Shown one piece after another: positions 7,761 to 16,892 of a stretch of DNA of 64,000 nt. Where the stretch lies: assembly GCA_030446465.1 (NCBI GenBank), contig JAUJNI010000001.1, positions 357,859 to 421,858 of the forward strand, read 5' to 3'. The notes under the pieces were generated by a model. It made no database searches. It was given only the letters and a program-made list of their open reading frames with translations, and was not told the DNA's origin. The stretch's first letter is position 1. Each line of letters begins with the position of its first letter. Origin of the DNA: Actinomycetota bacterium (lineage in GTDB: Bacteria; Actinomycetota; CADDZG01; WHSQ01). The position numbers and the translations under genes are program-made.

Positions 7761-9011
7761 CTACAGATACCCGAGGTCGCGCAGGTGTTGCTCGACCACC
7801 GACTCCTCTTCTGTAGTCATTCCCGACTCGCTCACGGCGGAGCTCTGGACCCGTTCTAAAAACTCCTCCAGCCGCCCGGTCACCTCGGGATACCTGCTGT
7901 AGAGGTTTCGTCTCTCGTTGGGGGGGCCACCGCCGTCGAGTTTGTAGAGCGAGGGTCTTCCGTTGCCGCGCCTGAGGAGCTTCCAATCTGGAGTTCTCAC
8001 TCCTACGATCCTGTTGCCCGCGAGCTTCACGCCGACCGCCTCCATATAGGCGGGCTCTTCCGGTAGCCCCGGGCCCTCGATGAGCGGGCGGAGGCTCCGT
8101 CCGTCGAGTACAGCAGGAGCGCTCACGCCGCACAGGTCGGCGAGCGTGGGAAAGAGGTCGACGTGGCGGACCTGGTCCTCAACCGAAGTTGCCGCAAGAC
8201 CTGGCCCCGCCAGCACCAGGGGCACCCGCACCAGGTGCTCATAGAGGGCGAATCCATGTCCGATCTCTTGTCCGGCCAGCTTTGAATCGAGATAGGGAAA
8301 CCAGGATCCGAGCTTGGTAGCCCGCCGAAGCCTTCTTGCCCACCGCACCTTCTGGAGGCCCAGCTCAGAGTTCGGATAGTCCTCACCGTGATCCCCTGTG
8401 ATCACCACGATTGTGTTGTCCCCGGCGACGTCGAACAGCGGTTGGAGGTACTCGTCCGTGGCGGCGAGGGCTGCTTCGTATCCGGCCTTGTCCCTGCGTT
8501 TGTTGAAGTCCGGAGGAGAGCGGTACGGGCGGTGGACCTCCCAGATGTGCAGCAAGAGAAACCAAGGGTCGGTGTAGGACTGCATCCTGTTGCAGATCTC
8601 GTCCCGCCATCCGAAAAAGGGTGCCTTGTAGCCGGGCCGATGCCGAGCCTCGTCGAACCCTCTGAGAATCCCGGTCTCAGGTAACAAAGGACCGGTTACC
8701 TCGGCGTGCGTTTGATACCCTGTATCTGAAAAGGCCTCTGCGATCGTGGCGATGGCTGAGTTCAGTCGGTATCCCTGGAGCCCCCTGACGCCGTGCCTGG
8801 GCGGATAACAGCCGGTAAGAATGGAGGAGAAGGACGGTGTCGTGGTCGTGCTCGAGCACACACACTGCCTGAATGCAGCGCCAGCTTCGATATAGCGGTC
8901 GATGTTGGGAGTGGCAACCTGAGGGCCGAAGACGGCATCGGCCCGCAACGAATCAATCACAAGCATAAAGACGTTAGGTGGCACTAATTTCCTCCGGCTA
9001 CGAGAGCGCAA
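7761..9011 (-). CDS. Sulfatase-fold hydrolase/transferase with Thr at the nucleophile position
   Basis: This 416-residue protein belongs to the alkaline-phosphatase/sulfatase superfamily. A metal-binding Asp lies in LVIDSLRAD (residue 20), and the late ligands are in VVITGDHGED and GHGFALYEHLVRVPLVL. Where true sulfatases have CxPSR, this protein has TTTTPSF, giving Thr57 as the likely nucleophile and Phe in place of Arg. It cannot form formylglycine there, so a phosphodiesterase or phosphoglycerol/phosphoethanolamine-transferase role is more likely than sulfate ester hydrolysis. No signal peptide is evident. The C-terminus HLRDLGYL is shared with two other superfamily members nearby. It is convergent with the sulfotransferase, 4 bp away. 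Confidence 0.8.
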   Translation of the reverse strand: MRSRSRRKLVPPNVFMLVIDSLRADAVFGPQVATPNIDRYIEAGAAFRQCVCSSTTTTPSFSSILTGCYPPRHGVRGLQGYRLNSAIATIAEAFSDTGYQTHAEVTGPLLPETGILRGFDEARHRPGYKAPFFGWRDEICNRMQSYTDPWFLLLHIWEVHRPYRSPPDFNKRRDKAGYEAALAATDEYLQPLFDVAGDNTIVVITGDHGEDYPNSELGLQKVRWARRLRRATKLGSWFPYLDSKLAGQEIGHGFALYEHLVRVPLVLAGPGLAATSVEDQVRHVDLFPTLADLCGVSAPAVLDGRSLRPLIEGPGLPEEPAYMEAVGVKLAGNRIVGVRTPDWKLLRRGNGRPSLYKLDGGGPPNERRNLYSRYPEVTGRLEEFLERVQSSAVSESGMTTEEESVVEQHLRDLGYL

Positions 9012-9052
9012 ACTCTTGGGTCAGGAGCATATCGACGGCTGGAGATGGTCGA

Positions 9053-10792
9053 TTACTGATTCCCGTCGAGGGCCCCCGTGCACGAGACGACATCCGGGAT
9101 TGCCCGCCCTGGGATCACCGCCCTGTAGAACTTTTCGTCGATGTCGGGCTCGAGATCCTCCGGTATCTCAACTCCCTTGGTGAGGTTGTCCCTAATCGTG
9201 TAGCTAGACAAGAAAGATGCGACTTCTTCCGCTGACACGTTGTTTCTCTTGAGCTCTTTTGCGTTCAGAAACAAGGTCGCCGCCGAAGAGGCCTCGATGA
9301 TTCCCTTGCCGTTGTCGGTTCTGTCGAACGCTATTGCGAGGTCCGAGTTCAGCTCAGGACCGGTCATGGGCCAGCCCCTCGGCTCTAGTGGCGTCTGACC
9401 GTGGTCGGCGGTGACAACCAGGACGTAATCTCCCCTGCCGACGTTTTCATCGAGCATTTGAACCATGTCACCGAGCGCATCGTCAACCGAGCCGATCGCG
9501 TCTTCCTGCTCGGGTGCAATCATGTTCCAGAGGTGACCCGCGGCGTCCGGGGCCTTGTAGTTCACGTACAGCAGATCGGTGACGTCGTCGCGGCCAAAAC
9601 CCTCACCCTCGATGAGCGCCCTTATGGTTCGGTTCTCCCAAGCAGCAAACGCCGGCGTAGCGTCGAGGGGCGCTATGGCGTGGCCTCTCCACTCGCCGTC
9701 CAGCTGTCCGTCCCGCCGGTCGACTTCGTCGAGGTCGACTTCAGGGCCCTCCACCTCGGTATTGAGGTAGGGCGGGAGATAGTAGTAGTCCGAATCGGTG
9801 GCCCAGTGGCCGTCCTCTTCGAACGCGACGATGTCCTTGTCACCCCCCTCAAAGCCGGCGCCCTGTCCGACCAGACCGGTGACGTAGCCGCCAAACGCGA
9901 CGAGCGCGACTTCCGGCACGTTGTCCATTGCCCTGTCGTAGAGATCAGGGAGCGTCGCTTGCCTGAGGTTTATCGACGGGTCCACCTCAGCCCCCGCATA
10001 GCGCGGCTCCTCGTTGAAGGCGCCGACGATGGAGTGATCTGGTTTGCGGACCAGGATGGAGGTCACCCCATGTTGCCTGGGGAAGGAACCGGTCGACATG
10101 TTGGTGTGGATAGCGGGCGTGATTGAAGGTGACGATCCAACCGTTGCTCCCTCGACGTTGGTGCCCTCCTCCATGAGCCGTGCGAGGTTCGGCCATGCAT
10201 CGGGCCACCTATTGAGCACGTTCCAGCCCCCGCCGTCGATCACTGCGGTCACGATCAGTTGTGGCCTGTCGGTGGTGGAGGTGAGGATCTCGTTCAGTGG
10301 CGAGGCTTGCCGTTTGGGGAAGTCGAAGTCCACCAAGCGGGCGTAGGTAGGCGCCAGGTCGGCGACCGTCGTATCCCGCCGAAGCTCAGTCCTTCCGAGC
10401 GGGCTGATGAACCCGGGGCCATAGAAAGTCAAGGGCACTTCTTGCAGGTAGTCATAAGGCCCCGAGTGAGCGGTGTTTATGGGTCCCCCTATGTAGTTCG
10501 GCGGGCGCGGCACGATCACTAGGTCGGTGTCTTGCGCTGGACCGGGGTCCCATCCGCGGTGAATCGTGCGAACCCAGTCCGGGGGCAGCTTGCAAGCGGC
10601 ATCCATAAACAACTGCTTCGGTACGGCAACAGCTCCACCGCCTCGGGGTGGGGTCAGGGTAGACCCCTTCTCTAGGGCTGCCCACACTGCCATTGCAGCC
10701 ACAACGGCGATGCCGGCTCCTATGGCCGCGTACCGCCTCTTCGAGGAGGGGCGCCCTATCGCAACCTGTCTCTTCACCGACGTTGAGCGCAC
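9053..10792 (-). CDS. Membrane-anchored alkaline-phosphatase-family phosphoesterase, permuted block order
   Basis: A 579-residue protein has one N-terminal transmembrane anchor (about residues 20-40) with the rest outside. Its metal and catalytic blocks occur in an unusual order. AHSGPYDYLQEVPLTFYGPG (His109) comes first, then DLAPTYARLVDF. The usual N-terminal core follows: DGGGWNVLN (Asp186), SPSITPAIH (Thr225 as nucleophile), NYKAPDAAGH (Asp416, His420) and TADHG (Asp463, His464). In PafA- or NPP-type enzymes the His109-like block is last. The enzyme probably hydrolyses or transfers a phosphoester outside the membrane. Its start lies inside the end of the upstream paralogue (19-bp overlap), so the two are co-translated. 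Confidence 0.75.
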   Translation of the reverse strand: MRSTSVKRQVAIGRPSSKRRYAAIGAGIAVVAAMAVWAALEKGSTLTPPRGGGAVAVPKQLFMDAACKLPPDWVRTIHRGWDPGPAQDTDLVIVPRPPNYIGGPINTAHSGPYDYLQEVPLTFYGPGFISPLGRTELRRDTTVADLAPTYARLVDFDFPKRQASPLNEILTSTTDRPQLIVTAVIDGGGWNVLNRWPDAWPNLARLMEEGTNVEGATVGSSPSITPAIHTNMSTGSFPRQHGVTSILVRKPDHSIVGAFNEEPRYAGAEVDPSINLRQATLPDLYDRAMDNVPEVALVAFGGYVTGLVGQGAGFEGGDKDIVAFEEDGHWATDSDYYYLPPYLNTEVEGPEVDLDEVDRRDGQLDGEWRGHAIAPLDATPAFAAWENRTIRALIEGEGFGRDDVTDLLYVNYKAPDAAGHLWNMIAPEQEDAIGSVDDALGDMVQMLDENVGRGDYVLVVTADHGQTPLEPRGWPMTGPELNSDLAIAFDRTDNGKGIIEASSAATLFLNAKELKRNNVSAEEVASFLSSYTIRDNLTKGVEIPEDLEPDIDEKFYRAVIPGRAIPDVVSCTGALDGNQ

Positions 10793-12441
10793 GTGAGCAC
10801 GTCGTTAAGTCGTTCGGTTGGGAAGGCCCCAGAGAAGATGAGCTCCGTTGCGCGACTTTCGTATTCCGGCGGCAGCTCGCCGCCCGGAGGAATGTTGTTC
10901 TCGATCCGTTGGGTGAGGATGAAGTTCGACAGCTCCTCCAGGGTTATTCCTTCGTCCTTCATGATTTGGTGGTTCACCCATAGCCCCGTCACGCGCTCTT
11001 CTTGGAACAGTGCTCCTGGCTCGACGCCAAAGTGCTCTGCAATCGAGCTTTCAAGCGCACGCATCGAGATAGGCCACGCACCGGTCGCAAGAGCATCGGG
11101 AGTGGAGCCGTGGTCGGCCGTCATAGCCATCACCCATTGACCCTTCCCAACCTCGTCGTCGAGGTAGGCGAAGAGCTTCGCTAGCTCCCGGTCGGAGTAG
11201 CCCACCATCTCGCGCATCTCCGGTTGGAGCATGTTGTAGACGTGTCCCACGTAGTCGATCTGCTTGTAGTTCACGAAGAGCAGGTCGGTCACCTCGTCCT
11301 CGCCGAGCTGCTCTCGTGACACAAGGGCCTTGATCAACCTCGTCGTGTAGAGATTCCCGGCCGGCGATTTGTCCCACGCATCCACGGGGTTTCCAAGGAC
11401 CTCGTGCCCCATCCAAGCAGAATCGAGCTGCCCATCGTCGAGGTCTACCTGGCGTGCGTCTGCGGTGATGTCAGGTAAATCCTCCAGGTACGCGGGCAAC
11501 TCGTACCACTGAGGGTTGGTGAACAATCCATGGCCCCTGAACATGACGCCGTAATCCTTGTCGCCGCCGTCGAGATAGGCCCCCTGCCCCATCATGCCGA
11601 GGTGCCAGCTCCGTGCCCCCACCATGCCGACCTTGGACTGGTTGCCGGTTTGTTGGTCATAGAGGTCGGCGAACGTGGGGATCTCTAGGTACTTGGGTGT
11701 TTCGTTCGGCCACGAGCCGACCATCCGCGACCCGATTCGCAGAGGTATGTCGACGATGCCGTGCTGGTTTGGAAAAGCTCCGGCTCCGATGGTCGCGTGT
11801 ATCGCAGGGGTGGTCGAAGGAGAGGACCCGACAATGGCGTCGCGGACGGAGGTCCCCCCCGAGGCCGCCGCGCGGAGATGGGGCCATGCATCGGGCCACC
11901 TATTCAGCACGTTCCACCCTGCTCCGTCCCACACCACGGTCAGGATGAGGTTGGGCGTGCCGGGGCGCTGTTCTTCGGGGACCAGCGCTTCCTCGATCAC
12001 CGTTCCGGGACGGCCTTCGGGTAAAGAGCTGTCCACGAGCTCGGCCAGCGTCGCTACGAGGTCCGCGCTGGTGGCCTGCCGGTCGAGCGAGATGTCGCCC
12101 TGCGGCTTGATGAACCCGGGCCCGTAGAAGATCAACGGCACCTTCTGGACGTAGTCCCATGGCCCCGCGTGGCTCGTTGCCGTGAAACCGCCGAAGAAGT
12201 TTGGTTGGCGCGGGACCATCGATATATCCGGAGAGCGGTCTCCGAACGCTCCGCGTTGTATGCGCTTGATGTACGTGACGGGGAGATCGCAAGCCGATTC
12301 GAACCAATCACCCGAAGGCGCCGGCGCCATTCTCGAAGGTATGCGGGGCTTCGACGAGTCCTGTCCCTCGTCCCCTGAAGCCCAACAGCCGCCGGTAAAG
12401 AGGGCGAGCGCCAACAGCGATCCAATGATGCGTAAGCTCAC
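10774..12441 (-). CDS. Alkaline-phosphatase-family lipoprotein, paralogue with permuted block order
   Basis: A 555-residue protein begins with a lipoprotein signal (ALALFTGGC, Cys19). It shares the unusual block order of its downstream neighbour: HAGPWDYVQKVPLIFYGPG first (His91), then VVWDGAGWNVLN (Asp172), SPSTTPAIH (Thr211), NYKQIDYVGH (Asp396, His400) and TADHG (Asp443, His444). All expected metal ligands and the Thr nucleophile are present, so both copies should be active. The N-terminal blocks align closely (VPRxPNxxGG in both), which points to tandem duplication followed by divergence. It likely acts on a phosphodiester at the outer face of the membrane. The substrate is unknown. Confidence 0.75.
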   Translation of the reverse strand: MSLRIIGSLLALALFTGGCWASGDEGQDSSKPRIPSRMAPAPSGDWFESACDLPVTYIKRIQRGAFGDRSPDISMVPRQPNFFGGFTATSHAGPWDYVQKVPLIFYGPGFIKPQGDISLDRQATSADLVATLAELVDSSLPEGRPGTVIEEALVPEEQRPGTPNLILTVVWDGAGWNVLNRWPDAWPHLRAAASGGTSVRDAIVGSSPSTTPAIHATIGAGAFPNQHGIVDIPLRIGSRMVGSWPNETPKYLEIPTFADLYDQQTGNQSKVGMVGARSWHLGMMGQGAYLDGGDKDYGVMFRGHGLFTNPQWYELPAYLEDLPDITADARQVDLDDGQLDSAWMGHEVLGNPVDAWDKSPAGNLYTTRLIKALVSREQLGEDEVTDLLFVNYKQIDYVGHVYNMLQPEMREMVGYSDRELAKLFAYLDDEVGKGQWVMAMTADHGSTPDALATGAWPISMRALESSIAEHFGVEPGALFQEERVTGLWVNHQIMKDEGITLEELSNFILTQRIENNIPPGGELPPEYESRATELIFSGAFPTERLNDVLTCAQRR

Positions 12442-12603
12442 GTCTTCCTAACTCTCGTTGTGCCCTCTTCGCTCGCCGGCGCCGCCTGTGTCCTCCAGAG
12501 ACGACCTTCTTGCGCCGGCGGCGCCTCCTCCTACTGGGCGGAGCGGCTCAAGCGTACGGTGAGGAGTTTACGGGAACGGCCGCACCAATCACGCTGATGC
12601 GCC

Positions 12604-13401
12604 GTGGCGCGATGGCATACTTCCGAGGTGCCGAGTCACTCTTTCGCAATCGAGATCCTGGGCATCCCCTACGCGTGCGTCGATGCAGACTCCGCGCTTG
12701 CGGAGGCCGAGCGCCTCTACGAAGAAGAGGCGCCCGCGTGGATCGCCATAGAGAACGTTCACGGCGTCAACATCGCAGTTTCGGACCCGGCGCACAAGGA
12801 TGTGCTTCGTCGGGCCAACCTTCGCCTCAACGACGGCAAGGGTGTCATGTTGGGGGCCAGGATCCAAGGCCGGAGGTTCCCCGTCGATCTGAACGGCAAC
12901 TTCTTTAGCCCTCTGCTCTTGAGACGGGCGGCCGAGCGTGGCTGGCCCGTGTTCTTTCTAGGTGCCGCCCCCGGCGTTGCACAGCGCGCCGGGGACCGCT
13001 TGACCGAGAGCATTCCCGGGCTCCGAATCGTCGGAGTGAGGGACGGCTTCTTTAAGCGGGACCAAGAGGAGGAGGTGGTCGAGGCGATTCGCGCCACGGA
13101 ACCAGGGTTGCTAATGGTCGGGATGGGCAATCCACTGCAAGAGCAGTGGCTCGACCGCAACATCGCCGCAACGGGGGCGCGCCTCGGGGTCACCGTGGGA
13201 GCTTTCTTCGACTTCCAAGCGGGCGAGATGCCTCGTGCCCCCGCATGGATGAATAGCGCCGGCCTGGAATGGGTCTACCGCCTCACCAAGGAGCCCCGGC
13301 GTCTATGGCGTCGCTACCTGATCGGCAATCCATTGTTCTTATGGAGGGTGGCCAGGGACCGCTTGGCCAAGCGCTCTACGACGCAAGAGGCGCATGCGTA
13401 G
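12604..13401 (+). CDS. WecG/TagA/CpsF-family glycosyltransferase
   Basis: This 265-residue protein is a full-length member of the family that adds N-acetylmannosamine-type sugars to a polyprenyl-diphosphate-linked acceptor. Visible motifs are ENVHGVNIAVSDP, RRANLRLNDGKGVMLGAR, FFLGAAPGVAQRAG, MVGMGNPLQEQWLDRN, then VGAFFDFQAGEMPRAPAWM and the amphipathic C-terminal RLWRRYLIGNPLFL that binds membrane. TagA starts teichoic acid linkage units and WecG acts in ECA synthesis, so this gene supports a lipid-linked surface polymer made locally. GTG 12604 is used; a GTG at 12628 is also possible. It overlaps the next glycosyltransferase by 8 bp. Confidence 0.88.
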   Translation: MARWHTSEVPSHSFAIEILGIPYACVDADSALAEAERLYEEEAPAWIAIENVHGVNIAVSDPAHKDVLRRANLRLNDGKGVMLGARIQGRRFPVDLNGNFFSPLLLRRAAERGWPVFFLGAAPGVAQRAGDRLTESIPGLRIVGVRDGFFKRDQEEEVVEAIRATEPGLLMVGMGNPLQEQWLDRNIAATGARLGVTVGAFFDFQAGEMPRAPAWMNSAGLEWVYRLTKEPRRLWRRYLIGNPLFLWRVARDRLAKRSTTQEAHA

Positions 13402-14389
13402 GCACGACGCTTCGAACCCAAAGGCCCCATCTGCATTCATTATCGCTACGCGCAACAGACCTAAGGAGCTGCTGGCCACCATCGAGAGCCTCGTGGCCCA
13501 AACAGTGCTTCCCGCGGAGCTCTGTATCGTCGACTCGAGCGACGCGGCCGAGGTTCGGGCCGACATAGAGGCCCTGTGCCGCACTGCGGGTGTCCCTCTG
13601 GATTATTTCCACCCGGCCCCAAAAGGCCTCACGGTGCAGAGAAACGTGGGCATGGAGAGAACTACAGGGGATCCTCTTTTCTTCATAGACGACGATGTGT
13701 GGCTGGCGCCCGACTGCCACGAGGAGATCCTGAAGGAGTACGGCCGTTGGGGGCGGGAGCTTGGAGGAGTGAGGGCGACTCCAATCAACGGTGCCCGTCC
13801 CCGGTGGTACACGATCTTCTGGCGTCGCTTCTTCGGAATGGGGGGATGGTGGCCGGAAGCCAGCGGGAGGATGAGGCCCGGCTTCTTCGTCGAAGGCGTA
13901 TCGGACTCCTCGGACGTCAAGGAGCTCGACTACTTCAACGGTTGGTTCATGTCCTACAGGAGGGAAGCAATCGGGCTGGAGCGCTTCGACGAGGCGCTTT
14001 CTGGATACGCCTACCAGGAGGACATCGATTTCTCATACCGAGTGCGCCAGCGCGGCTACCTGCTGCTGCAGACTCCGAGGGCCCGGGTCCACCACCTCAA
14101 GACCGGCACCAACCGCATGTCGCCGTTTGATCTCCAAAGGATGAACATGGGGAACCAGTTCTACTTGCATCGCAAGCTGATGCCGCAAACCCTCAAGCAC
14201 AGAGCAGCGCTGTGGTGGGCCCTGCTTGGGCTGTTTACTCTGAACGTCGGAAAGGCGGTCCAGCAGCGTAATCATGGATACATCACGGGCTTGGTGGTGG
14301 GAGCCTGGGAGCAGGCAAGGGGCAGGGGACTCATCGATCCTGCCGCAGATCGAAGCGTAGGAGTGCCAGACCCAGAGAAGCCTCCATGA
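13394..14389 (+). CDS. Family 2 glycosyltransferase
   Basis: The 331-residue GT-A fold begins with FIIATRNRPKELLATIESL, has the nucleotide-sugar metal site in LFFIDDDVWLAPD, and a later acceptor/catalytic region GYAYQEDIDFSYRVRQRGY. The C-terminal 80 residues are amphipathic and could associate with membrane. It overlaps the WecG/TagA-like gene by 8 bp, so translation is coupled and the two sugars are likely added in sequence to the same lipid-linked chain. Donor and acceptor are not predictable here. It is convergent with the phosphoesterase gene at 14434. Confidence 0.85.
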   Translation: MRRHDASNPKAPSAFIIATRNRPKELLATIESLVAQTVLPAELCIVDSSDAAEVRADIEALCRTAGVPLDYFHPAPKGLTVQRNVGMERTTGDPLFFIDDDVWLAPDCHEEILKEYGRWGRELGGVRATPINGARPRWYTIFWRRFFGMGGWWPEASGRMRPGFFVEGVSDSSDVKELDYFNGWFMSYRREAIGLERFDEALSGYAYQEDIDFSYRVRQRGYLLLQTPRARVHHLKTGTNRMSPFDLQRMNMGNQFYLHRKLMPQTLKHRAALWWALLGLFTLNVGKAVQQRNHGYITGLVVGAWEQARGRGLIDPAADRSVGVPDPEKPP

Positions 14390-14433
14390 TCTTCGCCTCC
14401 TTGTGACGCGAGGACAAGCAACCGGGTGGTGGC

Positions 14434-16038
14434 TTAGATGTAGCCGAGGCCCCTCAAGGTATCTTCGATAACCTTTTCCTCTGCTTCGGAATAAGGAGAG
14501 CTCTCGTCTCTCGGTGCGGATGAGAGGGGGGGGATGCTCTCGACCGGGTGATCCCTTGTGTGATCGTCGTCGAATGCGCCTTGGATCACCGACCCATCGA
14601 GCCCTTCCGGGACCCTGAGGCCGGAGAGGTACAGAAGCGTCGGCGTCACGTCCATGATGGTGCCCGCCACGGTGTGACCGGGCGGGACTCCAGGACCGGC
14701 GATCACGACTATCCCGTCGGGATGGTGACCTCCCCGAGGCAGCTCCAGAAACTCTGTGAAGGGGTGAGGATGGAAGATCTCGTCGTCGAGCTGCCACCGA
14801 GAGTCGTTGACCTCGACCACGAGATCAGGCGCGCCCTCGAGCGCGTCGCCGTGGAAGACCTCTTGCGATCTCCACACCCTGTCGGTCACCAGCTCGCCGT
14901 CGGGCCCCCGCAGGCTGGTGAATCGGGCGGCGATCTCTTCTTTCACCGTGTCGAGGTCCGAGGGGGCCACGGTGCCGAAGCGCTCACGGCCCGCGAGGTT
15001 AACGAAGACGCCCTGCTGGTAGTAGACCGATGCGAACGCCTTGGTCCTAGACCAGTCGATCGCCGCGAAGGTTTGTTGGCGCGCCCGGCGCCGCACCTTT
15101 ACAGGAAGGAATCGCCGCGCCGCCAGGGCAGCCTTCGCTACCACCGGGTTGCGCACCGCTCGGGCTCCTCTCTTGAGCGTGAGGTAGCCCCAGCTCTCCA
15201 GGAGGGCGTTGGTGTGGACGCTTGCCTCCCATGCCGTAAATCCGTGATCCGAGCACACGATCACACCCCCTCCCGGGCCGGCGTAGTCATCGAGGAGCCC
15301 CACGATCTCGTCCATGACCTGGAAGCAGCGGTTGATCGATGGCCTGATCCTGGCCCCGGCGGACGAGTGGTAGAGCTCTTCTTCGGGATCCATGTAGCGG
15401 TAGTAAAGGTGCTGCAGACGGTCAGGAGTCTCGAGGACCGCGAAGAGGAGGTCGCAAGGTCGTTCCTCGAGCAGCCGTTGCAGGACCGTGCGCCTTTGGT
15501 GCAGGGAAGCCAGCGCTCGCTCGGCAAGGGCCTCATCTCGCCAATCCTGTTCCTGGTTGGCCTTGATCTCGACGACGTAGTCGGGGACCCACGAAAGCAC
15601 CTGTTGCTCGAGGGCCTCCGGGAACACGAAGCCGCTGAGGTGCTGGCCGATGCCGGGGGTCATCATCCCGGAGACCATCCACCCGTCGAGCTCCCTTGGG
15701 GGGTAGGTCAGGGGCAGATTGTAGACACCCATGGTTGCCCCTTGGGCGTTGGCGATCTCCCATACGGTCGGCGCCTTCACCTGGCCCGAGTGCATCATCT
15801 CCTGGCGCTCGCTCTGTGCGTTGCCGCGGTGGAAGCCGTAGATGCCGTGTCTTCCGGGGTTAACGCCGGTGAACGAAGAGGTCCACGCGGGGGGCGTGAC
15901 AGGAGGCACCGTCGAGCTCAAGGTTCCGCTCGCTCCTCGGGCGCGCAAGGCGGCAAGGCGCGGCATGATGCCGTCGTCGATCAGGGGATCAAGCAACTGC
16001 CAGGCGGCGCCGTCGAGGCCGATTACGACACTCGGCAT
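14434..16038 (-). CDS. Type I phosphodiesterase/alkaline-phosphatase-family protein
   Basis: A 534-residue protein with conventional block order: VVIGLDGAAW (Asp9), TVPPVTPPAWTSSFTGVNPG with Thr48 as probable nucleophile, CSDHGFTAWEASVHTN for the Asp-His pair, and LPRGGHHPDGIVVIAGPGV with the late His. No signal peptide or membrane helix is evident, so a cytoplasmic or peripheral role is likely unless exported another way. It ends in TLRGLGYI, a motif shared with the proteins at 7761 and 16893. It is paralogous to 16893 and divergent from it, with the CDP-alcohol phosphatidyltransferase between. A phosphoester or CDP-activated lipid head group is a plausible substrate. Confidence 0.82.
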   Translation of the reverse strand: MPSVVIGLDGAAWQLLDPLIDDGIMPRLAALRARGASGTLSSTVPPVTPPAWTSSFTGVNPGRHGIYGFHRGNAQSERQEMMHSGQVKAPTVWEIANAQGATMGVYNLPLTYPPRELDGWMVSGMMTPGIGQHLSGFVFPEALEQQVLSWVPDYVVEIKANQEQDWRDEALAERALASLHQRRTVLQRLLEERPCDLLFAVLETPDRLQHLYYRYMDPEEELYHSSAGARIRPSINRCFQVMDEIVGLLDDYAGPGGGVIVCSDHGFTAWEASVHTNALLESWGYLTLKRGARAVRNPVVAKAALAARRFLPVKVRRRARQQTFAAIDWSRTKAFASVYYQQGVFVNLAGRERFGTVAPSDLDTVKEEIAARFTSLRGPDGELVTDRVWRSQEVFHGDALEGAPDLVVEVNDSRWQLDDEIFHPHPFTEFLELPRGGHHPDGIVVIAGPGVPPGHTVAGTIMDVTPTLLYLSGLRVPEGLDGSVIQGAFDDDHTRDHPVESIPPLSSAPRDESSPYSEAEEKVIEDTLRGLGYI

Positions 16039-16180
16039 GAGCGGGTCATATCGACTTTCTCGAGGGTGGCATAGCCCGGCATCCTAGCCTCCTGCGTTGC
16101 TTGCCAAAGGGGGTTGGGTAGGCTCTCGTCCCCGTGGAACAAGAGCCGCGCCCACTTCAGCTCTCCCTCACGCCCGATCG

Positions 16181-16888
16181 GTGAGGCGACGCGCCGCGGC
16201 CCCCCCCGGGGCTAAGAAACGCGATTATTGGTGGACCGTCTTCTTCACCGATCCGATCGCGGTGCCTCTAGTGCGCCTGCTCTCCCGGCACAGGGTGCTT
16301 TCTCCCGACCAGGTCAGCATCGTTGCGGCACTGCTAGGGCTTGCCGTAGGTCCCGTATTCGCGTTTGGGACGCGCGTCGCGCTGATTGTAGGCGGCGTTC
16401 TCTTTCAGGTTGCATTCATCGTCGACTGCATCGACGGCAAGTTGGCTCGGGATCTTGGCGTCTCGAGCCCCAGAGGAGCTGCGCTCGATGCGCTTGGCGA
16501 TGCCACCAGGCGCGCCAGTGCGTCGCTCGGGCTGGTGCTCGGGCTTTGGAGCGGCGAGGAGTGGGCCGACGGCGCAGCGTTGTGGGCGGTTGCCTACGTA
16601 GTGCTCGCCTACCTTTTCATCGAGCTGTCCGGGGGGAGCGAGATCCGGCAGACCGCGTGGTTCAAGAAGGACGAGGGTGGGGGTGGGCGGGTCACTGCTC
16701 CAGAGCCAACCGGGTGGTCGGGAGCGCTCGCGAAGAGACGACTGTTGCCCACGCCCGGTATGCCCGACGTACAGGCGATCGCGTTCATCCTCGGCCCAGT
16801 CACGGGCTTCGTTGTACCGGGCCTGCTGATCGGCTCGGCAATGGTCGCCGCCGGTATTCTCGTCAGCTTATGGAGGCGGCTGCGGTGA
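16181..16888 (+). CDS. CDP-alcohol phosphatidyltransferase
   Basis: The family signature DGxxAR(x8)GxxxDxxxD is complete: DGKLAR, eight residues, G, AAL, D, ALG, D. It is preceded by the second-helix residues VDCI. About six transmembrane helices follow the usual plan. The enzyme displaces CMP from a CDP-linked alcohol or CDP-diacylglycerol to form a phosphodiester lipid. The start is uncertain: GTG 16181 gives a short basic N-terminus, while the frame stays open to a TTG at 16097 without a ribosome-binding site. It ends 4 bp before a phosphodiesterase-family gene and probably shares its transcript. Which alcohol it uses is unknown. Confidence 0.88.
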   Translation: MRRRAAAPPGAKKRDYWWTVFFTDPIAVPLVRLLSRHRVLSPDQVSIVAALLGLAVGPVFAFGTRVALIVGGVLFQVAFIVDCIDGKLARDLGVSSPRGAALDALGDATRRASASLGLVLGLWSGEEWADGAALWAVAYVVLAYLFIELSGGSEIRQTAWFKKDEGGGGRVTAPEPTGWSGALAKRRLLPTPGMPDVQAIAFILGPVTGFVVPGLLIGSAMVAAGILVSLWRRLR

Positions 16889-16892
16889 CGTC

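Noticed and set aside
14548-16074. A 508-codon open frame on the plus strand opposite the phosphodiesterase gene
   Set aside because: It is an antisense shadow from high GC in third positions; the minus-strand protein has full superfamily motifs, while this one is Arg/His/Gly-rich with no domain.
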